Shown piece by piece: positions 31,106-39,437 of a DNA stretch of 59,014 nucleotides; the first letter of the stretch is position 1, and the number at the start of each line of letters is the position of its first letter. The stretch lies in assembly GCA_944390495.1 (NCBI GenBank), contig CALXQE010000035.1, positions 1-59,014 of the forward strand, in the 5' to 3' direction. The translations under genes and the position numbers were made by a program. Below the pieces are notes generated by a model, which worked only from the letters and a program-made list of their open reading frames with translations, was not told where the DNA came from and searched no databases. This stretch comes from an uncultured Clostridia bacterium. Its GTDB lineage: Bacteria; Bacillota; Clostridia; UBA1381.

Positions 31106-31801
31106 ATGAAAAATGTTATTTTAGATTTACGAACAAATGAAAAAACAGTATACACCCTTGAAAATATGGGTTTTAATGTTGTACCGACAGTTAAAATTGA
31201 TAATTTATACGACGATGTTGCAACTCATGCGGATATGCAGATTGCATATATGGGCGGTGATGTGTATGTGTCGTCGCCTGAGGTGTATGATTATTACAGA
31301 AAAAAACTTATAGGCTCAAAAGTTATTTGCGGAAACAGTGAAATTGGAGGAAAGTACCCTTATGATATTTGCTATAATACTGCCGTTTTAGGAAATATGG
31401 GTATTTGTTACGAAAAATATACCGATAAAATACTTCTTTCCCATTTAAAGAAAGTTATTAATGTGCGTCAAGGGTACAGTAAGTGCAGTACGTGCATTGT
31501 ATCTAAAAACGCAATAATAACTGCTGATACTGGTATTTATAAGGCGGCTGAAAGTAACGGAATAGAGGTTCTTTATATAAACAATGACGGAATACATCTT
31601 AGAAGCGGCAGAATAGGTTTTATAGGCGGTGTATCGGGACTGATAGACAAAGGTACACTGGCTTTTAACGGTGATATTAACCGCCACAGTGACAGTGATA
31701 TAATAAAGGATTTTTGCAAAAATAAAAATGTGGAGATTGTTTGTCTAAAGGACGGCGAATTAGAGGATATTGGAACAATAACTGTAAATTACGACATATA
31801 A
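31106..31801 (+). CDS. DUF6873-type protein of unknown function
   Basis: A 231-residue cytoplasmic protein resembling the DUF6873 family, annotated as having the guanidino-modifying-enzyme (GME) fold. Features seen are QIAYMGGDVYVSSPEVYDYY, GNSEIGGKYPYDICYN, a Cys pair at YSKCSTCIVS, TADTGIYKAAESNGI, and RIGFIGGVSGL near the end. The repeated 'ITADTGI / IGGVSGL' pattern suits a five-bladed pseudo-symmetric fold. No reaction is known to me. The ATG is one base after the M20 stop, with no ribosome binding site, so translation must be coupled. A terminator follows immediately. Confidence 0.7.
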   Translation: MKNVILDLRTNEKTVYTLENMGFNVVPTVKIDNLYDDVATHADMQIAYMGGDVYVSSPEVYDYYRKKLIGSKVICGNSEIGGKYPYDICYNTAVLGNMGICYEKYTDKILLSHLKKVINVRQGYSKCSTCIVSKNAIITADTGIYKAAESNGIEVLYINNDGIHLRSGRIGFIGGVSGLIDKGTLAFNGDINRHSDSDIIKDFCKNKNVEIVCLKDGELEDIGTITVNYDI

Positions 31802-31827
31802 AAAGCAGAGCAAAGCTCTGCTTTTTT
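31801..31827. terminator. Bidirectional terminator between DUF6873 and rmuC genes
   Basis: AAAAGCAGAGC / GCTCTGCTTTT, an 11-bp perfect stem with an AAA loop followed by T's. The stem overlaps the stop codons of both convergent genes. Confidence 0.9.
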
Positions 31828-32854
31828 ATATTTCATCTGTAATGCTTTCTACGTCACGAAGTTTTCTTTCCATACCACGCATTCTCACACCTATTAGCTT
31901 GTCAAGGTCATCGTTTGCCTGTAATATATGTTTTTGAGCAGCTTCAAGAACGGCAGAAAATCTGGAAAATTCCGTTTTTACTTCGCTAAGTGTCTGCCAT
32001 ACAAGTGCAGAACGCTTTTCAACAGCTATCGTTTTAAAGCCCATTAAAAGTGCGTTTAAAATTGCCGCCATTGTGCTTGGACCTGCAAGTGTAACTTTAA
32101 ATTCACGCTGAAGTGTTTCCACAAGCCCGTTGTTTACAGCTTCAATATAAAGTCCCTCAACAGGTAAGAACATTATAGCAAAATCTGTTGTGTACGGCGG
32201 TTCGATATATTTGTCGTGTATATCCTTTGCAAAGGTGCGTATACGGCGAATAAGTGATTTAGTTGTTTCATTTATAAGTGTTGTATCGTTTTGTTCGTAT
32301 GCGTCCTGTAATTTAGAGTATGCGTCAAGGGGAAATTTTGAATCTATCGGAAGGTATATAAATTCGTCATCTTGAGGTATTTTAATCGCAAATTCAACGA
32401 CGCATTTACTTTTTGGAACGGTTGCAACATTTACAGAATATTGCTCAGGGGAAAGTATTTCATCAAGTATTGCACCAAGCTGTATTTCACCTAAAATACC
32501 TCGTGTTTTAACATTTGAAAGTACCTTCCTCAAATCATTTACACCTGAAGTAAGGGACGAAATGTCACTAAATCCTTTACTCATATCCGACAGATGACGT
32601 TCCATACTTAGCCGCATACTTTTAATTTCATTGTCCATTTGTGCAAAACGGCTTGTTTGAAGTTCACCTATAAGCTGTTGATTTTTAGTAACAGCGTCAG
32701 AAAATGTCTTTACCGAATTTTGAGATGACAGTGTTATTTTTGATTCAAGCTCTGACAGCTTTTTGCTGTCACTTTGTATTTTTAATACTGCCATCGCTGT
32801 TACTACTGTGCAAATTATAACTACTATTAAAAGGCATATTATTAAAATATCCAT
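31826..32854 (-). CDS. rmuC: DNA recombination protein RmuC
   Basis: A 342-residue protein with an N-terminal membrane anchor (3-24, ILIICLLIVVIICTVVTAMAV), a coiled-coil region (about 30-120), and the RmuC nuclease-like domain with the signature GILGEIQLGAILDEI and LPIDSKFPLDAYSKL. In E. coli RmuC limits inversion between short repeats; it is a PD-(D/E)XK relative. AAGGAG precedes the start. It lies 15 bases after the flavodoxin/ferredoxin gene on the same strand, and the two are probably co-transcribed, although I see no functional link. Confidence 0.93.
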   Translation of the reverse strand: MDILIICLLIVVIICTVVTAMAVLKIQSDSKKLSELESKITLSSQNSVKTFSDAVTKNQQLIGELQTSRFAQMDNEIKSMRLSMERHLSDMSKGFSDISSLTSGVNDLRKVLSNVKTRGILGEIQLGAILDEILSPEQYSVNVATVPKSKCVVEFAIKIPQDDEFIYLPIDSKFPLDAYSKLQDAYEQNDTTLINETTKSLIRRIRTFAKDIHDKYIEPPYTTDFAIMFLPVEGLYIEAVNNGLVETLQREFKVTLAGPSTMAAILNALLMGFKTIAVEKRSALVWQTLSEVKTEFSRFSAVLEAAQKHILQANDDLDKLIGVRMRGMERKLRDVESITDEI

Positions 32855-32869
32855 TATAATCTCCTTGTA

Positions 32870-33622
32870 TCAGATAAACAATTCATTCTCTTTGCGTTCT
32901 TCAAAGAGTTTGTGCATTTTAAGTGATGCCGCCTCTACCATAAGCTTATTAAGTGAACGTGCATTTTCGGGACATACAGAAATACAGTGCATACATGATA
33001 TACATTTATCCTTGTCGGTCTTTTCCGGTGACTCAATCGGTATTGCATGTACAGGACACTTTGCGGCACATATACCGCACTTAGTACATTTACTGTTTGA
33101 TGACGGTATCATTGGTACACCTTTAAATTCCTTGTAAGATATATTACCCGGTACTTGTACATCGTGATAATTTCCTGAAGTTAATACGCTTTTGACTTTC
33201 TTGGCAAATTCTTCAAGCTGTTTTACGTCATCATTGTCAGGACGACCTTTAGCAAAGCGGTGCATTATGGAATGCTCTGCTACCGCACTTACAGCCGCAG
33301 CTGTTTTAAAACCTGCTTTTTTAACTATGTTTTTAAGTTCTATAAGAGTATCTTCGTATGCTCTGTTTCCGTAAACGCATACAATAACCGCAAGTGCATT
33401 TCCTCCGTGAAGTTTACTTATAACATCGGCTGCATAACCGGGTACACGGCCTCCGAAACTTGGTACTGCTATGTACACAATGTCGTTTTCGCAAAAATTT
33501 TCGCTGCATTCGTTATTTTCTATTAAATCAATTACTTTAACATCATCATAAACACCGGTAAGTATTGAATTTACCTTTGATGTGCCGCCGGTTGGACTGA
33601 AAAATACTGAATATATACTCAT
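32870..33622 (-). CDS. Flavodoxin/ferredoxin fusion protein (EFR1 family)
   Basis: A 250-residue cytoplasmic electron carrier. The N-terminal flavodoxin half starts MSIYSVFFSPTGGTSKVNSI with the FMN phosphate loop. The C-terminus has two [4Fe-4S] ferredoxin motifs, CTKCGICAAKC and CISCMHCISVC, each with a following Pro. EFR1 proteins are common in Clostridia; their partners are mostly unknown. ATG 33622 is chosen because AAAGGAG is 8 bases upstream; the open frame continues upstream but as untranslated leader. The extended -10 promoter is at 33650-33678. Confidence 0.88.
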   Translation of the reverse strand: MSIYSVFFSPTGGTSKVNSILTGVYDDVKVIDLIENNECSENFCENDIVYIAVPSFGGRVPGYAADVISKLHGGNALAVIVCVYGNRAYEDTLIELKNIVKKAGFKTAAAVSAVAEHSIMHRFAKGRPDNDDVKQLEEFAKKVKSVLTSGNYHDVQVPGNISYKEFKGVPMIPSSNSKCTKCGICAAKCPVHAIPIESPEKTDKDKCISCMHCISVCPENARSLNKLMVEAASLKMHKLFEERKENELFI

Positions 33623-33649
33623 AATATCAACTCCTTTAAATTTACATTT

Positions 33650-33678
33650 ATTATACCATAAAATCAGTATAAACACAA
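33650..33678 (-). promoter_or_regulatory. Promoter of the flavodoxin/ferredoxin-rmuC pair
   Basis: Minus strand: TTGTGT, 17-base spacer, TATAAT preceded by TGG (extended -10). Confidence 0.6.
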
Positions 33679-33712
33679 TAAAAAACAACCTAACTACAAG
33701 TCAGGCTGTTTT
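33678..33712 (-). terminator. Terminator after the DtxR-type gene
   Basis: In minus-strand RNA, AAAACAGCCUGAC pairs with GUUAGGUUGUUUU (13 pairs, two G-U) around a 5-base loop, then U-rich sequence. It abuts the promoter of the next gene. Confidence 0.75.
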
Positions 33713-33715
33713 AAG

Positions 33716-34099
33716 TTAATTTTCCATAAAACTTTTCATCTTATCAATAGTATTTTGGCTTATATTATGTTCTATTTGACAGGCCTCTTTTTCTGCTTCT
33801 TCTTCGGGTATGTGAAGAACATTTACCAAGAATTTCTTTATCATTTTGTGTCTTAGACAAACTGTTTCGCCTATTTGAATACCACGTTCTGTAAGAACTA
33901 TATCACCGTATGGTTTATGTGATACAAGTCCATGCTGTTTTAGAGAGTTTACGGCTCTGTTGACGCTTGGTTTTGAAATACCAAGGTATAAAGCTATATC
34001 GGTGGTACGAACGTTTGTCTTATTTTGTGAAATATTATAAATTGCTTCAAGATAGTCTTTAAGTGCATTTGAAATACTTACATTGTCCTGTACAAACAT
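33716..34099 (-). CDS. DtxR/MntR-family metal-dependent repressor
   Basis: A 127-residue two-domain regulator without the SH3-like third domain. The winged helix (about 10-70) includes RTTDIALYLGISKPSVNRAVNSL. The dimerisation and metal domain has RHKMIKKFL and the ligand cluster Cys107, Glu110, His111 (ACQIEHNIS), which resembles the ancillary/primary site of DtxR and suggests Fe2+ or Mn2+ sensing. It lies downstream of the feo genes on the same strand, separated by a terminator whose U-tract directly touches its GGAGG, so it may depend on read-through and repress feo when iron is sufficient (inference). Confidence 0.9.
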   Translation of the reverse strand: MFVQDNVSISNALKDYLEAIYNISQNKTNVRTTDIALYLGISKPSVNRAVNSLKQHGLVSHKPYGDIVLTERGIQIGETVCLRHKMIKKFLVNVLHIPEEEAEKEACQIEHNISQNTIDKMKSFMEN

Positions 34100-34113
34100 A
34101 ATTTACAACCTCC

Positions 34114-34161
34114 AAAAAAATAAAGAGGGCATAGAAACAAAATGTTTCTAAAACCCTCTTT
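34114..34161 (-). terminator. Terminator between the feo genes and the DtxR-type gene
   Basis: AAAGAGGG (34122-34129) pairs with CCCTCTTT (34154-34161) and AGAAACA with TGTTTCT, separated by a small internal loop; on the minus strand ATTTTTTT follows and runs into the GGAGG of the regulator gene. Confidence 0.85.
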
Positions 34162-34172
34162 GGTTTTGAAAT

Positions 34173-34295
34173 CTATTTATCGCAGTTTTTATTGCATTTG
34201 TCACATTTATGTCCACAGCCTTTGTGTTTAAGTTTATAAACTATAATTAAAGCTGTCACAATTAATGCTGCTAAAATAATTACATAATCAATCAT
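34173..34295 (-). CDS. FeoB-associated Cys-rich membrane protein
   Basis: A 40-residue peptide: one membrane span (about 4-20, YVIILAALIVTALIIVY), a basic linker, then four cysteines in a metal-binding-like tail (GCGHKCDKCNKNCDK). This matches the FeoB-associated Cys-rich protein family found next to feoB in many Clostridia and Bacteroidetes; its role in ferrous iron uptake is presumed but not established. It sits about 70 bases after feoB on the same strand, before a terminator. The ribosome binding site is weak, so coupling to feoB or low expression is likely. Confidence 0.85.
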   Translation of the reverse strand: MIDYVIILAALIVTALIIVYKLKHKGCGHKCDKCNKNCDK

Positions 34296-34367
34296 ATCAC
34301 AAATATTATATATTAAAATTATTTGATTTTCAATAGATAAATTAAAAAAAGTTTAACTTTATGCAGT

Positions 34368-36440
34368 CTATACAAACAGACTGCCGATTTGGAATACAAG
34401 CATTGACATTATCCACGCAATACCTATTTGATAACAAATAGAGAATATAGTAAGTTTGCGTGAGTTTAGCTCTGTTTTAAGAGATGATACTGCTGCAACG
34501 CACGGTACGTACAAAAGTACAAACACAAGGAATGAATAAGCTGAAAGGGGAGTGAATGTATTTTGCAGTACAGAAGTAAGACCGCTGGTGTTTACTGCGT
34601 CGTAAAGGATTGTCATTGTTGAAACAACTGCTTCCTTTGCGGCAAAACCTGAAATTAAACTTACGGCAGCTTGCCAGTTTCCAAATCCGCAAGGATTAAA
34701 TATAGGAGCTATAAACTGACCGATTATACCTATAATGCTGTCTTGGCTGTCTGATACCATGTGCATAGTCGGGCTTAAATTTTGTAAAAGCCATATAATA
34801 ACGCTTGCCGCAAGCAGTACAGTACCTGCCCTTATTGCAAAATCCTTTGCTTTATCCCACATGTGGTGGAAAGTAGATTTTAATGTAGGCATACGGTATG
34901 GAGGAAGTTCCAGTACAAAGGGCGGAATATCTCCTTTAAGTACCATTTTGGAAAATATAAGACATGATATGATTCCAAGCAAAACACCTATAAGATACAG
35001 GCTGAATGTAACTATACCTGCATTATTGGGAAACAATGCGGCGGTGAATATTGCATATACAGGCATTTTTGCTCCGCATGACATAAATGGTATTAAAAGC
35101 AACGTAAGTTTTCTGTCACGTTCATTTTCCAGTGTTCTAACTGACATTATTGCAGGAACACTGCATCCAAAGCCCATTATCATTGGTACAAATGATTTTC
35201 CGGAAAGTCCGAGTTTCATAAAAAACTTATCCATTATAAATGCCGTTCGTGCCATATATCCTGAATCTTCAAGGAAAGAAAGAAATAGGAAAAGCAGCAT
35301 TATTTGAGGGAAGAAGGTTATTACGCCTCCCACACCCGCTATTATTCCGTCTACAACAAGTCCCTTTGCAAAGGCACCGACACCGACAGCCGTAAGTCCG
35401 CTTTCAACCAGTGATGCAAACTTAACATTAAACAGGTTATCCACAAGGTCTGAAAGGTAAGTACCGATAGGACCGAATGTTATCTGAAAAATCAGAAACA
35501 TTATAAGTATAAACAGCGGAATGGCAAGTATTGGATGAACAAAGACAGAATCAAGTTTTCTTGTTCTTGCAGCTTGTTTGTTTTCACCTATAATACTTAC
35601 GCTTTTCTTTGAAACTGATTTTATAAATGTGTATCGACGCTGTGCAATATATGTTTCAATATCGGGAATCTCCTTTGAAATTTTTTCAAGTATTAAATGT
35701 GTATTTGGAGATTTAATGTCGCTTTTTAAACGAGCATCGTGTTCAATAAGTTTAACGGAACACAGTCTGTTTAATTCTTCTTCCTGTTCTATTTGAGATA
35801 TAGCATTTTCAATATCCTTGCCGTATGTAATAGGACAGACAGGAAGTTCTTTTTTTGAAGCAATTTTAAGACATTCCGTAACAAGGTCCTCTACTCCTCT
35901 GCCTTTAAAAACAAATATAAAAATTATCCGTATGCCCATTTCCTTTTCAAGCTTTTCAACATCTATCGAAAATCCGTTTTCCTCCAGTGCGTCCATCATG
36001 TTAAGGGCAATAACCATAGGAGTACCCATTTCTGCAAGCTGCGTTGAAAGGTAGAGATTTCGTTCAAGGTTAGTTGCGTCAACAATATTTAGTATTAAAT
36101 CAGGTTTCTCTTTAAGTATGTAATCACGTGTTATAACCTCTTCTGCACTGTTTGGTGACAGTGAGTATATACCCGGTAAATCCACAATCCGTATGTGATT
36201 ATGAGGTTCATCGTGTTTGTGTTCTGTTTCGTGCTCGTGAGTGTCAAAGTGAGTAATATGATTATGGTATGCGTACTTGCATATTCCTTCCTTACGTTCA
36301 ACAGTGACACCTGCCCAGTTTCCTACCTGATAGTGACTTCCCGTAAGCTCATTAAACAATGTTGTCTTACCGCTGTTAGGATTTCCGGCAAGTGCAAATA
36401 CATATTCTTTCTGAATTTCATTTGCTGCCAACGTCCTCAC
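34368..36440 (-). CDS. feoB: Ferrous iron transporter FeoB with His-rich insertion
   Basis: Fe2+ uptake through the inner membrane, gated by an N-terminal GTPase. G1 is GNPNSGKTTLFN, switch I VGNWAGVTVERKEG, G3 DLPGIYSLSP and G4 NMMD. The membrane part has two Gate motifs, including GFGCSVPAIMSVRT with its Cys, and SCGAKMPVYA. Between switch I and G3 there is a 24-residue segment with nine histidines (36195-36266), where most FeoB proteins have only a short loop. The start is uncertain: GTG 36440, TTG 36443 and TTG 36431 all overlap the end of feoA. The length is about 690 residues, as usual. Confidence 0.96.
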   Translation of the reverse strand: MRTLAANEIQKEYVFALAGNPNSGKTTLFNELTGSHYQVGNWAGVTVERKEGICKYAYHNHITHFDTHEHETEHKHDEPHNHIRIVDLPGIYSLSPNSAEEVITRDYILKEKPDLILNIVDATNLERNLYLSTQLAEMGTPMVIALNMMDALEENGFSIDVEKLEKEMGIRIIFIFVFKGRGVEDLVTECLKIASKKELPVCPITYGKDIENAISQIEQEEELNRLCSVKLIEHDARLKSDIKSPNTHLILEKISKEIPDIETYIAQRRYTFIKSVSKKSVSIIGENKQAARTRKLDSVFVHPILAIPLFILIMFLIFQITFGPIGTYLSDLVDNLFNVKFASLVESGLTAVGVGAFAKGLVVDGIIAGVGGVITFFPQIMLLFLFLSFLEDSGYMARTAFIMDKFFMKLGLSGKSFVPMIMGFGCSVPAIMSVRTLENERDRKLTLLLIPFMSCGAKMPVYAIFTAALFPNNAGIVTFSLYLIGVLLGIISCLIFSKMVLKGDIPPFVLELPPYRMPTLKSTFHHMWDKAKDFAIRAGTVLLAASVIIWLLQNLSPTMHMVSDSQDSIIGIIGQFIAPIFNPCGFGNWQAAVSLISGFAAKEAVVSTMTILYDAVNTSGLTSVLQNTFTPLSAYSFLVFVLLYVPCVAAVSSLKTELNSRKLTIFSICYQIGIAWIMSMLVFQIGSLFV

Positions 36441-36666
36441 CAACTTTCCTTATGTAAATTTTACCTGCCTCTTTTTTTCTAAGGCTTAGGTTATAGTCAA
36501 GTATATAAAATTCAATCGGGTCACCTAACGGTGCGGTGCGGAGCATGGTAACTGCCGCACCGGTTGTAACTCCCATATCTATAAGTCGTCTTTTCATAAG
36601 TCCTTCAAGGGCTATGCCTGTTATAATTCCTGTTTCGTTTTTCTTTAGGTCATTTAAAGTTAACAT
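36418..36666 (-). CDS. feoA: FeoA, small partner of FeoB
   Basis: An 82-residue SH3-like protein (MLTLNDLKKNETGIITGI, RRLIDMGVTTGAAVTMLRTAPLGDPIEF, LSLRKKEAGKIYIRKV), the usual cytoplasmic partner of FeoB. It overlaps feoB by about 23 bases, so they are translated together. AAAGGA lies 11 bases before the ATG. A dyad that overlaps the probable -10 region lies upstream (36687-36704). Confidence 0.94.
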   Translation of the reverse strand: MLTLNDLKKNETGIITGIALEGLMKRRLIDMGVTTGAAVTMLRTAPLGDPIEFYILDYNLSLRKKEAGKIYIRKVGEDVGSK

Positions 36667-36686
36667 GTCTTATTATGTCCTTTCAG

Positions 36687-36704
36687 TATACTATAATAAG
36701 TATA
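36687..36704. promoter_or_regulatory. Dyad in the feoA promoter (possible iron-repressor operator)
   Basis: The palindrome TATACT-ATAATA-AGTATA (6-6-6) lies 20 bases before feoA. On the minus strand it contains the likely -10 (TATACT, with ATGACA 18 bases upstream). It could be the binding site of the DtxR-type protein encoded downstream; the link is inferred. Confidence 0.45.
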
Positions 36705-36710
36705 TCACTG

Positions 36711-39296
36711 TCATTTTTGTGTGTCAATACGGAAGAAAACAGACGCCATAAGCTTTTGTATTTCTACTATTACCAGTGGCATCAGTGAAAGAACCATTGT
36801 TATGCACCACATAATCGGCGACATTGGAATGACACCAAAAATATCAGCAAGATACGGCACTGAAATAACTGTAACCTCAAGAATAAGACCAATGATAAGA
36901 GAAAGTACAAGGTAAGGATTTTTAAATAAACCTGCTTTAAATACGCTGTGTTCACTTCGCATATTGAATGCGTGTATTAGCTGTGATATGCTGAGAACTG
37001 CAAATGCCATAGTACGTCCGGCTGTCAGTCCGCCGAAAAGATTAGCTCCTATTGAAAATGCCAATAGTGCCAATGCACCTATCATAAGTCCTTCGAACAG
37101 TATAGATGCCCACAAACCGTCTGCAAACAGTCCTTTTTTTGGTGAACGTGGTTTTTTATCCATAATATCAGTATCGGGAGCGTCAAGACCAAGGGCGATT
37201 GCCGGAAGGGAGTCGGTTACAAGATTTACCCATAAAAGCTGAATTGCAGTAAGGGGTGATGACCAGCCAAAGAGAATACCTGAAAATACGGTAAGTATTT
37301 CGCCGATGTTACTTGAAAGTAGGAACTGCACTGCCTTTTTTATGTTTGCAAAGATACTTCTGCCCTCACGAACAGCGTATACGATTGTTGAAAAATTGTC
37401 ATCTGTAAGAATCATATCCGACGCTGATTTTGCAACATCAGTGCCGCTTATACCCATACTGCATCCAATATCTGCCGCTGCAAGTGCCGGTGCGTCATTA
37501 ACACCGTCGCCTGTCATTGCAACAACTTCGCCGTTACGTTTTAAAGCTTTTACAATCTTTGTCTTGTGACTCGGTGTTACACGTGCAAAAATACTGTATT
37601 TATATATTGTTTTGGTGAGTTCTTCCTCTGAAATTTTTTCAAGTATATCGCCTGTCATTACCTGTGATGAATCATCAGCTATTCCGATACGCTTTGCTAT
37701 TGACAGAGCCGTACCTGCATGGTCACCTGTTATCATTACAGGACGTATACCGGCTCTCTTACACTGACGTACAGCCTCATAGGCCTCTTTTCTCGGTGGA
37801 TCTTCAATTCCCACAAGACCGACAAATACCATATTATTTTCGTTTATCGGTGCTTTTGTATAATCGTCACGATAACATACTGCTATTACACGAAGTCCGT
37901 TACCGGTCATTTTACTGTTTTCGCTCATTATTTTGCGTTTACCCTGGGAGGATAGAGGAATTACCTTTTGTCCGTTATAAATACTTTTGCAAAGGGGAAG
38001 TACGTATTCAACAGCACCTTTTACTATTGTTTTGTAGCCTTTAATATCATGGTGCATGGTTGTCATACGTTTTCTTGTTGAATCAAAGGGTATTTCATCT
38101 ATACGTCTGTATTTTTTATCAAGTGTGTCTTTTATAAAACCGTTGTTTTGAGCTGCGATAAGAAGTGCATTTTCAGTTGGACTGCGGTGGATGTTGTCAT
38201 CGTCACAACACATTGCACATAATCTGTAAAGCATTTTTTTATCGCTTGTGTAATCGGTAGTTACTGTCATTTTGTTTTGAGTCAAAGTACCTGTTTTGTC
38301 AGAACATATTACAGAGGCACTTCCTAAAGTTTCAACAGACGGCAGATTGCGTACTATCGCATGGTGTTTTGACATTCTCATAACGCCTATCGCCAGCATA
38401 ATTGTGACAATCGCAGGAAGTCCCTCGGGGATTGCCGCAACAGCCAAAGAAACAGCGGTCATAAACATATCAAAAGGCGGAAGTGAACGGAAAAGTCCGA
38501 TTATAAAAATAACCAGACATACAAAAAGTGCTGCAATACCAAGTGTTTTACCTGTATCAGACAATTTTTCCTGAAGGGGAGTTTGTTCCGTTTCGTCTGT
38601 CATAAGCATATCCGCAATATGTCCTACCTCTGTATTCATACCGGTTGACGTTACTATTGCTTTTCCTTTTCCGGCTGTTACGGAAGTGGAGGATAATATT
38701 AAATTTTTTCTGTCGCCGAGTGGTGAAAATTCATCTAATATTACAGTCGCATCTTTTTCGGCGTTTACCGATTCACCTGTAAGAGAGGATTCATCAACCG
38801 AAAGGTTATTTGATGAAACAAGACGGCAGTCTGCCGCAACTATATCACCGGCTGAAACTATAAGTATATCTCCCGGTACTACATCTTCAGCATTTATTGT
38901 AATTTCCCTTCCGCTGCGTAGAATACAGGCATGGGGTGTTGAGAGCTTTTTTAATGCCTCAAGACTTTGTTCAGCTCTTTTTTCCTGTATAACACCTAAA
39001 AGTGCATTTAAAACAACTATTGCAAGGATTATTACTGGTTCTGTAATATCAGCGTCGCCCTGCATAGCTGAGGTGAAATATGAAATAGCTGCTGCTGCGA
39101 GCAGTATTATTATCATAAAGTCATTAAACTGCTCTATAAATCGCCTGAATATATTTTTCTTCTTTTTCTCTTTAAGTTTATTTTTGCCGTATTTTTCAAG
39201 GCGTTTTTTTACTTCGTCATTTGAAAGCCCTGTTTTAATGTCGGTTTTAAGCTCATTTTCTACCTGACCGACAGTTTTGTTGTGGTACGTCTGCAT
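36711..39296 (-). CDS. Calcium-type P-type (P2) cation ATPase
   Basis: An 861-residue P2-type pump that probably exports Ca2+. The N-terminal cation-ATPase domain starts MQTYHNKTVGQVE. Motifs: the actuator-loop DESSLTGES (TGES), the TM4 ion-site IPEGLP, the phosphorylated Asp in CSDKTGTLTQNK, KGAVEYVLP for nucleotide binding, the hinge TGDGVNDAPAL, and the TM6 NLVTDSLPA. It resembles the LMCA1/YloB group of bacterial calcium pumps. ATG 39296 follows AAGGAGGG; a longer open reading lies upstream but does not match the family. It is oriented towards feoA but has its own unit. Confidence 0.93.
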   Translation of the reverse strand: MQTYHNKTVGQVENELKTDIKTGLSNDEVKKRLEKYGKNKLKEKKKKNIFRRFIEQFNDFMIIILLAAAAISYFTSAMQGDADITEPVIILAIVVLNALLGVIQEKRAEQSLEALKKLSTPHACILRSGREITINAEDVVPGDILIVSAGDIVAADCRLVSSNNLSVDESSLTGESVNAEKDATVILDEFSPLGDRKNLILSSTSVTAGKGKAIVTSTGMNTEVGHIADMLMTDETEQTPLQEKLSDTGKTLGIAALFVCLVIFIIGLFRSLPPFDMFMTAVSLAVAAIPEGLPAIVTIMLAIGVMRMSKHHAIVRNLPSVETLGSASVICSDKTGTLTQNKMTVTTDYTSDKKMLYRLCAMCCDDDNIHRSPTENALLIAAQNNGFIKDTLDKKYRRIDEIPFDSTRKRMTTMHHDIKGYKTIVKGAVEYVLPLCKSIYNGQKVIPLSSQGKRKIMSENSKMTGNGLRVIAVCYRDDYTKAPINENNMVFVGLVGIEDPPRKEAYEAVRQCKRAGIRPVMITGDHAGTALSIAKRIGIADDSSQVMTGDILEKISEEELTKTIYKYSIFARVTPSHKTKIVKALKRNGEVVAMTGDGVNDAPALAAADIGCSMGISGTDVAKSASDMILTDDNFSTIVYAVREGRSIFANIKKAVQFLLSSNIGEILTVFSGILFGWSSPLTAIQLLWVNLVTDSLPAIALGLDAPDTDIMDKKPRSPKKGLFADGLWASILFEGLMIGALALLAFSIGANLFGGLTAGRTMAFAVLSISQLIHAFNMRSEHSVFKAGLFKNPYLVLSLIIGLILEVTVISVPYLADIFGVIPMSPIMWCITMVLSLMPLVIVEIQKLMASVFFRIDTQK

Positions 39297-39383
39297 AGTA
39301 TCCCTCCTTAGTTTTATAGGATATAAATATTCCTTCACCATGTTCTTTATTACCTACTTGTCTTTAAAATGTAAAGAAAATGT

Positions 39384-39437
39384 TTTAGTGTCCCTGTTGG
39401 TTTTGTGGTATAATATATAAAAAGGAGGGACACTAAA
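39384..39437. repeat. Perfect 12-bp inverted repeat around a promoter and start codon
   Basis: TTTAGTGTCCCT (39384-39395) and AGGGACACTAAA (39426-39437) are exact reverse complements. Between them is an extended -10 (TGGTATAAT, -10 at 39409-39414). The right arm covers the AAGGAGGG ribosome binding site and the A of the start codon of the next gene. The left arm overlaps the -35 position. This is the layout of an operator, or a hairpin end from an IS200/REP-type element. Confidence 0.75.

Noticed and set aside
34173..34295. Non-coding spacer between feoB and the regulator
   Set aside because: It encodes a clear FeoB-associated Cys-rich peptide.
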